Below are positions 1-5,627 of a stretch of 7,755 nt of DNA, in pieces (position 1 is the stretch's first letter; every line of letters starts with the position of its first letter). The position numbers were made by a program, and so were the translations under genes. The notes beneath the pieces were generated by a model. That model saw nothing but the letters and a program-made list of their open reading frames with translations, had not been told where the DNA came from and ran no database searches. Source of the stretch: Acetatifactor sp. (GTDB lineage Bacteria; Bacillota; Clostridia; Lachnospirales; Lachnospiraceae); the NCBI GenBank assembly GCA_024699575.1, contig JAILPF010000315.1, positions 1 to 7,755 on the forward strand, written 5' to 3'.

Positions 1-51
1 CTTCCTAGAGTAGATACCATCATTACTATTAAAGTACGAATGGACAATTGA
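1..51 (+). CDS. C-terminal end of an unidentified upstream gene (partial)
   Basis: Frame 1 is open from the window edge to a TGA at 49-51 and encodes 16 residues, LPRVDTIITIKVRMDN. The other two + frames close within the first dozen bases. The alternating hydrophobic pattern (TIITIKV) fits a final beta strand, but the fragment is too short to name. The -35 element proposed for the next gene lies inside its last codons, so the two genes are close neighbours on the same strand. It could be chance reading, since 17 codons is short. Confidence 0.35.
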   Translation, partial: LPRVDTIITIKVRMDN

Positions 52-68
52 TTCTTTCTGCATATAAA
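41..68 (+). promoter_or_regulatory. Candidate sigma-A promoter for the DUF6483-like gene
   Basis: TGGACA at 41-46 (one mismatch to TTGACA) and TATAAA at 63-68 (one mismatch to TATAAT) are separated by 16 bases. Transcription would begin near 75, giving a leader of about 17 bases before the TTG start at 92. This is the best promoter-like pair in the window. A palindrome surrounds the -10 box (see the repeat at 54-80). Confidence 0.5.
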
Positions 69-80
69 TAAAGCAGAAAG
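54..80. repeat. Inverted repeat around the -10 box, possible operator
   Basis: CTTTCTGC at 54-61 and GCAGAAAG at 73-80 are perfect 8-base inverted arms with 11 bases between them. The spacer contains the proposed TATAAA -10 box, and the right arm runs into the AAAGGAG ribosome binding site (77-83). If transcription starts near 75 the left arm is not transcribed, so a DNA-level operator for a dimeric regulator is more likely than an RNA hairpin. If transcription starts upstream, the hairpin would hide part of the ribosome binding site instead. Confidence 0.45.
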
Positions 81-91
81 GAGAATTAAAT

Positions 92-466
92 TTGATTGAA
101 CAAGACTATGTTATGAGACTTATAAAGGAAATGGTGAGAGCTATACTAAAGTTGCTATTCAATGTTGATACCGATTCGCCATCAGCAGAATTATTGGAAG
201 ATACAGAGGAACAACAGACGCTAGATGAGCTGCTTGATATGGTAGATAATGGGTTCATTAATGAGGCAGAAAATAAAATATATGAAATAACAGAAAAAGG
301 AAAAAAGAAAGATTTAGAAATTGCTTTACTGTTTTATTCCTACTTAAATGATAAGTCAGATGAATTTCTGGAAACACATAATTATAGTAGAGATGAAATA
401 AAGGCTGGTTTGAAAGATGTTACTGTAAGATATGGAGTCGATGGATTGGCAGAAATGTTCCTGTAG
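92..466 (+). CDS. DUF6483-like family protein of unknown function
   Basis: The 124-residue protein starts at TTG (92), preceded at 8 bases by AAAGGAG (77-83); no in-frame ATG lies nearby upstream. It is small, acidic and probably all-helical, with no signal peptide or membrane segment. The N-terminus (DYVMRLIKEMVRAILKLLF, residues 5-23) is an amphipathic helix. It is followed by an acidic stretch (SAELLEDTEEQQTLDELLDM, residues 31-50) and repeated helix pairs reminiscent of TPR-like scaffolds. From memory it matches the Clostridia family DUF6483, whose role is unknown. It ends in tandem TAG stops (464-469). Its codon use looks more AT-rich than the genes from 547 to about 5540, so it may have a different history. 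It has its own promoter and may be monocistronic. Confidence 0.75.
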   Translation: MIEQDYVMRLIKEMVRAILKLLFNVDTDSPSAELLEDTEEQQTLDELLDMVDNGFINEAENKIYEITEKGKKKDLEIALLFYSYLNDKSDEFLETHNYSRDEIKAGLKDVTVRYGVDGLAEMFL

Positions 467-546
467 TAGCAAAGAAAATTGAAATTATATCTAAGCAAAA
501 GATATCGTCAAATTCGAATTTACAAATTCAAGTTGGGGGAGAAAAA

Positions 547-996
547 ATGTATATTCATGAGGTAGATTTAGATGAAACTGTTCTTTCAAAGCTGATTCAT
601 TTTTCGGAAGAGTGGACAGAGGAGAACAGCTGCTACGGGTATCGTCCAAATGACAAATCTGACATAGAAGGAAACAGGATTTTCTTCGCGGAGGAGGAAG
701 GCAGTGTTGTGGGATATCTGTTCGGCAAGGTTTATAGATCGGAGAAGATGAAATCCATCATGCCGGAGGGCACGCCTTTCTTGGAAGTTGAGGAATTATA
801 TGTTGTGCCGGAAAAACGCTCTCAGGGGATTGGCGAAAAGCTTTTCGGATATGTGGAAGATACTGTTAAAACGGAAGCGGAATACATGGTTCTGAGTACT
901 GCCACAAAGAACTGGAAGGCGATATTCCATTTCTATCTTGATGAACTGAATATGACTTTCTGGAGTGCGCGATTATTTAAAAAAATAGAAAAATAA
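547..996 (+). CDS. GNAT family N-acetyltransferase
   Basis: This 149-residue protein is a cytoplasmic acetyl-CoA-dependent N-acetyltransferase of unknown substrate. ATG 547 is preceded by GGGGGAG (535-541) at 5 bases. The fold is visible in order: an acceptor-side N-terminal half, a strand ending VVGYLFGK (54-61), the core strand FLEVEELYVVPEKR (78-91), and the acetyl-CoA pyrophosphate loop RSQGIG (91-96), which fits Q/R-x-x-G-x-G/A. The C-terminal half (WKAIFHFYLDELNMTFWSARLFKKI) contains the usual late helix and strand. Length is normal for a single-domain GNAT. It follows an 80-base AT-rich gap with no clear terminator. The next GNAT starts 11 bases after the stop, so the two are very likely co-transcribed. 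The substrate cannot be deduced. Confidence 0.9.
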   Translation: MYIHEVDLDETVLSKLIHFSEEWTEENSCYGYRPNDKSDIEGNRIFFAEEEGSVVGYLFGKVYRSEKMKSIMPEGTPFLEVEELYVVPEKRSQGIGEKLFGYVEDTVKTEAEYMVLSTATKNWKAIFHFYLDELNMTFWSARLFKKIEK

Positions 997-1007
997 GGAG
1001 GCTGGAT

Positions 1008-1475
1008 ATGAGGATGAACGTAGTTGTAAGAAAAGCGGAAAAATCAGATTTTTTTGCAGTACGTAATATAATGAACCAAGTTCAGGAGCTGCACGTTGAA
1101 TGGAGACCGGACATTTATAAGTCTAACGATGACCTCATATCGCAGGAATTATTTGGTTTGATGCTCGACAGTGGAAATCTGTATGTTGCTGATGTAGACG
1201 GAAAAGTGTCGGGAGTTCTCGGAGTTGCGTATAAGCATTTTGAAAGTCCGGCTCATATTACAAGAAACGTGATATTCATTGACAGTATGGCTGTTGAGTC
1301 AGACTTCAGGGGAAAAGGAATCGGGCATCTGTTTTTTGAAAAGGTAAAAGAGTTAAAGGCTGTTTCCGGTGCTGATGCTATAGAACTTCAGGTAAATGCA
1401 AAGAATTACGCAGCATTTGAGATGTACAAGAAATACGGGTTTACAGAAAAATCAATAAACATGGAATTACTATGA
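1008..1475 (+). CDS. GNAT family N-acetyltransferase
   Basis: This is a second single-domain acetyltransferase, 155 residues, with start ATG 1008. Its ribosome binding site AAGGAGG (995-1001) overlaps the TAA stop of the previous gene, which indicates translational linkage. ATG 1014 is a possible alternative, but its spacing is 12 bases. The N-terminus (VVVRKAEKSDFFAVRNIM, 5-22) is the classic GNAT first strand and helix. FIDSMAVESDFRGKGIG (90-106) gives the core strand and the acetyl-CoA loop R-G-K-G-I-G. LQVNAKNYAAFEMYKKYGF (127-145) is the C-terminal motif. It does not look like a recent duplicate of the neighbour at 547. An ATGA overlap at its stop opens a 13-codon frame (1472-1513, MRKDRVYFANRMV) ending just before the next ribosome binding site; this may be incidental or may aid coupling. 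The substrate is unknown. Confidence 0.92.
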   Translation: MRMNVVVRKAEKSDFFAVRNIMNQVQELHVEWRPDIYKSNDDLISQELFGLMLDSGNLYVADVDGKVSGVLGVAYKHFESPAHITRNVIFIDSMAVESDFRGKGIGHLFFEKVKELKAVSGADAIELQVNAKNYAAFEMYKKYGFTEKSINMELL

Positions 1476-1525
1476 GAAAAGACCGGGTGTATTTTGCAAA
1501 TCGGATGGTATGAGGAGGTATGAAT

Positions 1526-1837
1526 ATGATTAAGATTTTTGGAATGCCGACATGCCCTTATTGTGACTATGTTCATAAGCAGATTGAAGGACGTGAGGAT
1601 GAGTTTGTATACATTAACATTGGCGAAAATATTCAAAACATGAGCGCTTTTACGAGGCTGCGGGATAACAGTCCTGTCTTTGATTATTGCAAAGAAATCG
1701 GGGATGTCGGAATCCCTGCTTTTGTGTTTGAGGACGGCAGTGTATCCATCAATCCGGCGGATGCAGGATTAGAAGAGTATGGGGCTGTGAACGCCTGCTC
1801 TGTTGAAGATCACAAAAACGGAAGAAAAGGGTGCTGA
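1526..1837 (+). CDS. Glutaredoxin-like thioredoxin-fold protein
   Basis: I chose ATG 1526 because GAGGAGG (1512-1518) lies 7 bases upstream; the ATG at 1520 leaves only 1 base. The 103-residue product begins MIKIFGMPTCPYC, a beta strand leading to the CPYC redox motif (C10, C13), as in classical dithiol glutaredoxins. GIPAFVF (62-68) carries the expected cis-proline (P64) and is followed by DGS. The central region (ENIQNMSAFTRLRDNSPVF) is the helix between the two motifs. It should act in cytoplasmic thiol-disulfide exchange. An unusual cysteine-containing tail (NACSVEDHKNGRKGC) adds three cysteines outside the active site (C55, C91, C103). Partners are unknown. It sits between a GNAT and a LOG gene with short gaps, probably in one transcript. 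Confidence 0.85.
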   Translation: MIKIFGMPTCPYCDYVHKQIEGREDEFVYINIGENIQNMSAFTRLRDNSPVFDYCKEIGDVGIPAFVFEDGSVSINPADAGLEEYGAVNACSVEDHKNGRKGC

Positions 1838-1854
1838 CAGAAAAGGAGACTTGT

Positions 1855-2385
1855 ATGAATATTACGGTTTATCTCGGAGCATATGAAGGGGATGATCCGA
1901 CATTGCGGGAAGCTGTCAAGGAACTCGGAAGATGGATTGGCGAGAGTGGAAATTGTCTTGTATACGGTGGATCAAAATCCGGTCTTATGGGTGTTTTAGC
2001 GGAAAGTGTTATAGCATCCGGTGGCGAAGCAATCGGTGTTGAACCGGCCTTTTTCGTCGAACAAGAAGTGCAATATGAGAAACTTACACAATTAATTGTT
2101 ACGCGGGATATGACAGAGAGAAAAGCAAAAATGGTGGAGCTGGGCGATGCGTTTATAGCTATGCCGGGGGGAACAGGAACACTGGAGGAAATCAGCGAAA
2201 TCATGTCTAAAGTTTCCATGAAACATCTGAGTGCACCTTGTATTATCTATAATCACAACGGCTTTTACAACGGGCTAAAACAGTTGCTCGATAAAATGCT
2301 GGAGCAGGGACTGTCAACCGAAGAACGTCAAAAAGGAATTTGCTTAGCTGAAAGTATTGATGATATTATCAGACTTCTTAACTAA
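1855..2385 (+). CDS. LOG family protein (putative nucleoside 5'-monophosphate phosphoribohydrolase)
   Basis: ATG 1855 is preferred over the in-frame GTG 1831, because AAGGAG (1843-1848) sits 6 bases before it and the product then begins with the family's first strand (MNITVYLGAYEGDDPTL). The protein has 176 residues, close to the usual bacterial LOG length. Signature elements are YGGSKSGLMGVLAESV (37-52), the MTERKAKM segment (86-93) and MPGGTGTLEEISE (103-115), the diagnostic PGGxGTxxE motif with the catalytic Arg/Glu arrangement. Characterised members split cytokinin or purine ribotides such as AMP into base and ribose 5-phosphate; older annotation calls them lysine decarboxylase-like. It is cytoplasmic and usually dimeric. 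The ribosome binding site lies just past the stop of the glutaredoxin-like gene (17-base gap), indicating an operon. Confidence 0.92.
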   Translation: MNITVYLGAYEGDDPTLREAVKELGRWIGESGNCLVYGGSKSGLMGVLAESVIASGGEAIGVEPAFFVEQEVQYEKLTQLIVTRDMTERKAKMVELGDAFIAMPGGTGTLEEISEIMSKVSMKHLSAPCIIYNHNGFYNGLKQLLDKMLEQGLSTEERQKGICLAESIDDIIRLLN

Positions 2386-2416
2386 GATTTTCACAAGATG
2401 AGGGGAGAATTCTAAG

Positions 2417-2473
2417 ATGTACATTCGGTTAGCCAAGGAAAAGGAATTTAAGCGTATCGAGTTAAATGTCTGA
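2417..2473 (+). pseudogene. Truncated N-terminus of a GNAT gene (18-codon stub)
   Basis: ATG 2417 has a good ribosome binding site (AGGGGAG, 2401-2407) and encodes MYIRLAKEKEFKRIELNV before TGA. The first 15 residues look like the opening strand and helix of a GNAT (compare xIRxAxxxDFxxI). The frame ends abruptly where the DUF1016-type gene starts: ATG 2466 lies inside the stub and overlaps its end by 8 bases. I infer that an acetyltransferase gene was cut when the nuclease gene arrived, leaving its translation start in place. The stub may still couple translation into the downstream frame. Being short, the GNAT match is suggestive rather than proven. Confidence 0.5.
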
Positions 2474-3184
2474 AAATCAGATTGCTATAAATGAGGGCAC
2501 AAGCATTACAAATCAGGAAACATATGATGCTGTGCGTGGGTACGTTGTTGTAGCACAGAAGCAGGTAAATACTGCTATTAATTCTGCGATGGTCACCGCA
2601 TATTGGTACATCGGAAAGCAGATTTATGAGGCTTGTGGAGAAAGCGAACGCGCCGAGTACGGAAAGCAGCTTCTTCGATATCTGTCAGAGAAGCTGATGG
2701 AAGAATTTGGAAAAGGCTTCAATGTTCGTAATTTGCAAATGAACGTTTCTATGAATCAGATTTGGAACAGGCATTAATAGATCATTTACAGAGATTTTTG
2801 CTGGAACTTGGCAGAGGATACTCTTTTGTGGCAAGACAGAAACATTTTAACGTAGACGGGCGCCATTTCTATATTGACCTGGTTTTTTATAACTATATTT
2901 TGAAATGTTTTGTGCTGATAGATTTAAAATTAGGTGATCTGACACATCAGGACATCGGTCAGATGCAGATGTATGTGAATTACTACACGCGCAAGATGAT
3001 GAACGAAGGGGACAATCCGCCTATCGGAATCGTGCTTTGCGCTGATAAGAGCGACACTTTGGTAGAATACACTTTGCCTGAGGACAATAATCAGATCTTC
3101 GCTGCGAAGTATCTTCCGTATATGCCCACCAAAGAAGAACTTAGACGAGAACTTAATCTTGAGGAATTTGAGAAGAAGGAATGA
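2466..3184 (+). pseudogene. DUF1016/YhcG-type PDDEXK nuclease gene with internal deletion and frameshift
   Basis: The first part (2466-2777, 103 codons) matches the DUF1016 N-terminal domain: YWYIGKQIYE and KLMEEFGKGFNVRNLQ (about residues 76-91). After NLQ it leaves the family sequence and stops at TAA (2775-2777). The family sequence resumes in the -1 frame from about 2738 (NERFYESDLEQALIDHL) and runs to TGA 3184. This part carries the C-terminal nuclease core: HFYIDLVFYN, CFVLIDLKLG and THQDIGQMQMYV. Complete members are typically about 330-380 residues, so roughly 100 or more residues between the halves are missing. The joint is near 2736-2741. Both a deletion and a frame change therefore inactivate the gene, although the C-terminal domain frame is intact. 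Family members are widespread accessory genes near restriction-modification and other mobile cargo. It is preceded by a GNAT stub and followed 4 bases later by an intact GNAT. Confidence 0.85.
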
Positions 3185-3188
3185 GAAA

Positions 3189-3722
3189 ATGACAGAAGAA
3201 ATGGATCTTATCTTGGTGCATCCATCAAAAGAGATTGAGGAAGATGCAGTCAAATACAAAAAAGAACACTTTGACTATGGGGATATGCAGGTCCACGGGA
3301 GCGGTGGACTGGCCTTTTTTGATGATTATGATGAATGGTTGGACCGTGTGACCTTAATTCGAGAGGGAGATCCTCAAAATGGGGTTCAAACCAGCACATT
3401 CTTTTCCAAGCGATTATCCGATGGAAAACTGATCGGTTGTGTTAAAATCCATCATTCTCTTACTGTCGATATGAAAAGCGGAGGACATATTGCTTATGGG
3501 ATAAGACCGTCCGAACGGGGGAAAGGCTACGGAAACAAACAGTTGCAGTTATGCCTCGAATATGCAAGGGAACAGCACATGAGGCAAGTTATAATTGCCT
3601 GCGATAAGTCTAATATCGCCTCTGCAAAGACTGCTATGAGTTGTGGAGGTATTTTGACAAAAGAATTTGAAGAGGATGGCGTTTGGAAACAACACTATGC
3701 AATTGATCTCGCCGGTTTATGA
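3189..3722 (+). CDS. GNAT family N-acetyltransferase (COG3981-like)
   Basis: ATG 3189 is selected because AAGGA (3176-3180) lies 8 bases upstream, inside the end of the nuclease frame; earlier in-frame codons belong to that overlap. The protein has 177 residues. GGLAFFDDYDEWLDRV (39-54), then STFFSKRLSDGKLIGCVKIHH (69-89) and GGHIAYGIRPSERGKGYG (98-115), give the order seen in the COG3981 predicted acetyltransferases, with acetyl-CoA loop R-G-K-G-Y-G at 110-115. ACDKSNIASAKTAMSCGG (137-154) is the C-terminal motif, the N-x-x-S pattern before the last helix. The substrate is unknown. The gap to the broken nuclease gene is 4 bases, so this GNAT probably relies on the same transcript and may have been carried in with it. 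It appears intact. Confidence 0.92.
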   Translation: MTEEMDLILVHPSKEIEEDAVKYKKEHFDYGDMQVHGSGGLAFFDDYDEWLDRVTLIREGDPQNGVQTSTFFSKRLSDGKLIGCVKIHHSLTVDMKSGGHIAYGIRPSERGKGYGNKQLQLCLEYAREQHMRQVIIACDKSNIASAKTAMSCGGILTKEFEEDGVWKQHYAIDLAGL

Positions 3723-3742
3723 ACGGAAAGATAGGAGGAATT

Positions 3743-4765
3743 ATGATGGATAAAAAACAATTGACTCTTGCTGTTGACTTATACGGTTGCCCAAACTGCT
3801 GTCTGCACTGCTGGCTCTAGCATATGCCAAATAAGCAGATGGAGGAAGACGCAGATGAATGGATTGTGGAACAGTTTAGACCATATTTTGAAAGTATTGA
3901 GTTTTTCAGCTGGCTTAGGGAACCGGACTTTTGCCCGGATTATAGGATGCGCTGGGAGCGTGACAAAGAATTATCTGTGAATGCAGTCTCTCCGAGGTTT
4001 GAATTGGCAAGTTTTTGGAGACTGGTACGGGATCCGGAGTATGTTGGTTTTCTTAAAGAAGTCGGCGTCAAATGTGTACAACTTAGCTTTTTCGGACTGG
4101 AGGAAACCACGGATCGTTATGTGGGTCGTAAAGGGGCATATCAGGAACTTCTTAAAGCTACGGACATCCTTCTGGAAAATGGTATCGCTCCGCGCTGGCA
4201 GTGCTTTATCAACGAAGAAAATCGGGATGAACTGGTACAGTTGCTTAAACTGTACCGGGAGCAAAATCTTTTTCGGCGTTGCGAAGCCTTCGGAAGCGAG
4301 TTCATATTCTTTGTTAATGAGGGTAGCTGTGACGGAGAAAGCCGGAAACTGTATCCAATTCGGATATGTAAGAAGAATATCCCAAAAGAATTGATCCCTT
4401 ATTATCCGGATTTTAATAAACTGCTTTCGGAAAAGGAACTATGTGCTGGTCTGATCAACGATTCTTCTCATTTTGTGCCGCATAACGATGGTAAAATCGT
4501 GCTTAATACAGCAAATAACTATGATCTTTTCTTTAACTTCACACACATGCAATCGGAGTGGAGGATCGGGAATCTGAAAAAGGACCCGATTGACGAACTC
4601 GTCCGAAGAGTCATAGAAGAAGACATACCATCACTTCAGGAAGCCGGGAACGTCACTGTCAGTGAGCTGGTGCAACGGTATGGAGACCCTCTATCGGAGA
4701 AAGCATTCCCAAAGGAGGATTATCTGATGTATCTGTTGAATAGGCATCTTGAGAGCAGCTTGTAA
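3743..4765 (+). pseudogene. Radical SAM protein gene interrupted by an in-frame amber codon
   Basis: ATG 3743 has AGGAGG (3733-3738) 4 bases upstream. The frame reads 25 codons, meets TAG at 3818-3820, then continues open from CAT ATG (3824) to TAA 4765, 340 codons in all. The radical SAM cluster motif is complete before the stop: C16, C20 and C23 in GCPNCCLHCWL (CX3CX2C). The rest has the expected TIM-barrel character: FELASFWRLVRDPEY, CVQLSFFGLEETTDRY, VGRKGAYQELLKATDILLENG and PRWQCFINEEN. The C-terminal segment includes FTHMQSEWRIGNLKKDPIDELV. Reinitiation at 3824 would give a 313-residue protein with no cluster-binding cysteines and no visible ribosome binding site. Other genes here end naturally at TAG (466, 5542, 6107), which argues against TAG being a sense codon. 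A nonsense mutation is most likely; sequencing error or special decoding cannot be excluded. The substrate is unknown. Confidence 0.85.
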
Positions 4766-4811
4766 ACCAATTCGTAGTATATATAGCAATTAGAGAAGGG
4801 AGCAAAACGTT

Positions 4812-4925
4812 ATGTTAAGAAACGATATAACACAAGGGAAATCATAAGGGAAAGAAAAACATCTGCAAATTAAGTATTTACAAAGGTTTGCGGATGATGA
4901 AATAACAAATTATAACGAGTTGTAA
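4812..4925 (+). pseudogene. Decayed short reading frame, origin unknown
   Basis: ATG 4812 has a good ribosome binding site (AAGGGAG, 4796-4802, spacing 9) and encodes only MLRNDITQGKS before TAA (4845-4847). The same frame then continues for 25 more codons to TAA 4925, including KEKHLQIKYLQRFADDEI, which has the polar and helical composition of real protein. No start codon exists for that second part. I read it as the remnant of a lost gene, but I do not recognise the family. A functional 11-residue leader peptide is a less likely alternative. Confidence 0.35.
4888..4916 (+). promoter_or_regulatory. Candidate promoter for the GNAT gene at 4973
   Basis: TTGCGG (4888-4893) and TATAAC (4911-4916) are 17 bases apart. 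The -10 box matches five of six consensus bases and the -35 box three of six. Transcription would start near 4923, leaving a leader of about 50 bases that contains the hairpin at 4931-4951. It lies over the decayed reading frame in the largest gap of the window, where a new transcription unit is plausible. Confidence 0.35.
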
Positions 4926-4930
4926 AACCC

Positions 4931-4951
4931 TTGGGAATGGTTCATTCCCAA
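4931..4951 (+). promoter_or_regulatory. Perfect 8-bp hairpin upstream of the GNAT start
   Basis: TTGGGAAT (4931-4938) and ATTCCCAA (4944-4951) are perfect inverted arms around a 5-base loop GGTTC. No run of T follows, so it is not a standard intrinsic terminator. It ends 12 bases before the GGAGG ribosome binding site (4964-4968) of the gene at 4973. It could be a leader hairpin affecting translation or stability, or a protein-binding palindrome. Confidence 0.45.
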
Positions 4952-4972
4952 TTCAAGTTTGATGGAGGAACC

Positions 4973-5542
4973 ATGTTAAAGGATTACGAAATAAATAAAC
5001 CTGTTCTTGAAACTGATAGACTGATTATTCGAACTCTTAACGAAGCTGATGTGCCGGATTTGAAAGAATGGTTGGGGAGAGATGAGATTTATACCTATTG
5101 GGGACGCAAGGCTAGCAAAAATGAGAAAAATCCGGAGTTGATGTTTGTTGACGCACGTCCTTGGGTAAAAAGGAAGCCTTCACCAGACTTCGACTGGGGG
5201 ATTGCCTTAAAAGAAAACAATATTGTTATTGGGATGATTGCAGTGTTTGATATACAGAATTCGAGGATGGGAGATATCGGGTATCGTATTCATCCTGAAT
5301 ATTGGAATATAGGAATTACTACAGAAGCACTGAAGGAAGTGGTAAAGTTTGTTTTTGAAAATACGGAAATAGAACGGCTGAACGGACGTGCTGATGTAAG
5401 GAACATTGCCTCTAATAAGGTATTGGAGAGGTGTGGCTTCATAAAAGAGGGAACAATTCGACAAGGAAAAATGGTTTCGGTCTATTGTGATTATAATATT
5501 TACGGTATGCTCAGAGAAGATTATGCAAATATGAATTTGTAG
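4973..5542 (+). CDS. GNAT family N-acetyltransferase (RimJ/RimL type)
   Basis: ATG 4973 follows GGAGG (4964-4968) by 4 bases; in-frame codons upstream from TTG 4931 lie in the hairpin and lack a ribosome binding site. The 189-residue protein opens with the hallmark of the Acetyltransf_3 (RimJ/RimL-like) class, LETDRLIIRTLNEADVPDL (12-30). It continues with WGIALKENNIVIGMIAVFDI (75-94), the core strand GDIGYRIHPEYWNIGITTEAL (100-120) and VRNIASNKVLERCGFIKEG (142-160). The acetyl-CoA loop reads WNIGITTEA where W-x-x-G-[IY]-[AG]-T-E-A is typical, so the first glycine is kept and the second small residue is a threonine. Relatives acetylate protein N-termini or small amines and peptides; the substrate here is unknown. 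It may be transcribed from the promoter at 4888-4916. Confidence 0.92.
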   Translation: MLKDYEINKPVLETDRLIIRTLNEADVPDLKEWLGRDEIYTYWGRKASKNEKNPELMFVDARPWVKRKPSPDFDWGIALKENNIVIGMIAVFDIQNSRMGDIGYRIHPEYWNIGITTEALKEVVKFVFENTEIERLNGRADVRNIASNKVLERCGFIKEGTIRQGKMVSVYCDYNIYGMLREDYANMNL

Positions 5543-5547
5543 AGAAC

Positions 5548-5575
5548 TTTAACATTGTATATTTATTTCTATAAG
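5548..5575 (+). promoter_or_regulatory. Weak candidate promoter for the Nudix gene
   Basis: TTTAAC (5548-5553) and TATAAG (5570-5575) are separated by 16 bases, in an AT-rich stretch just after the preceding stop. Transcription would begin near 5582. The same stretch also holds an AAGGAG (5573-5578) followed by a 6-codon frame (ATG 5582, MFELNR, TAA 5602), which may be a leftover gene start. These two readings compete. Confidence 0.25.
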
Positions 5576-5627
5576 GAGACCATGTTCGAATTGAACCGGT
5601 AAACAGATTAGAAAGAAGGAAACGATT

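Noticed and set aside
1831..1854. GTG 1831 as the start of the LOG protein
   Set aside because: The extra eight residues are outside the family fold and overlap the preceding gene, while ATG 1855 has a well-spaced AAGGAG.
1869..2219. Long open frame on the - strand inside the LOG gene
   Set aside because: It lies wholly within a well-supported gene, has serine/proline-rich low-information sequence and no ribosome binding site; it is a mirror of the coding frame.
3818..3820. TAG as pyrrolysine or another programmed amino acid
   Set aside because: Three neighbouring genes end at TAG, radical SAM proteins of this kind are not known pyrrolysine proteins, and no downstream recoding element is evident. 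The possibility is kept only as something to check.
3981..4394. Alternative + frame of 137 codons inside the radical SAM gene
   Set aside because: The 3743-4765 frame carries recognisable conserved sequence throughout this region; the alternative is a shadow.
4931..4960. Intrinsic terminator after the radical SAM gene
   Set aside because: The hairpin has only eight pairs, is not GC-rich throughout, lacks a following T run, and lies close to the next gene's ribosome binding site.
5571..5610. tRNA T-arm-like sequence on the - strand (GGTTCAATTCGAAC), possible attachment site
   Set aside because: The flanking bases do not form the five-pair stem, and no acceptor, D or anticodon arm is present around it.
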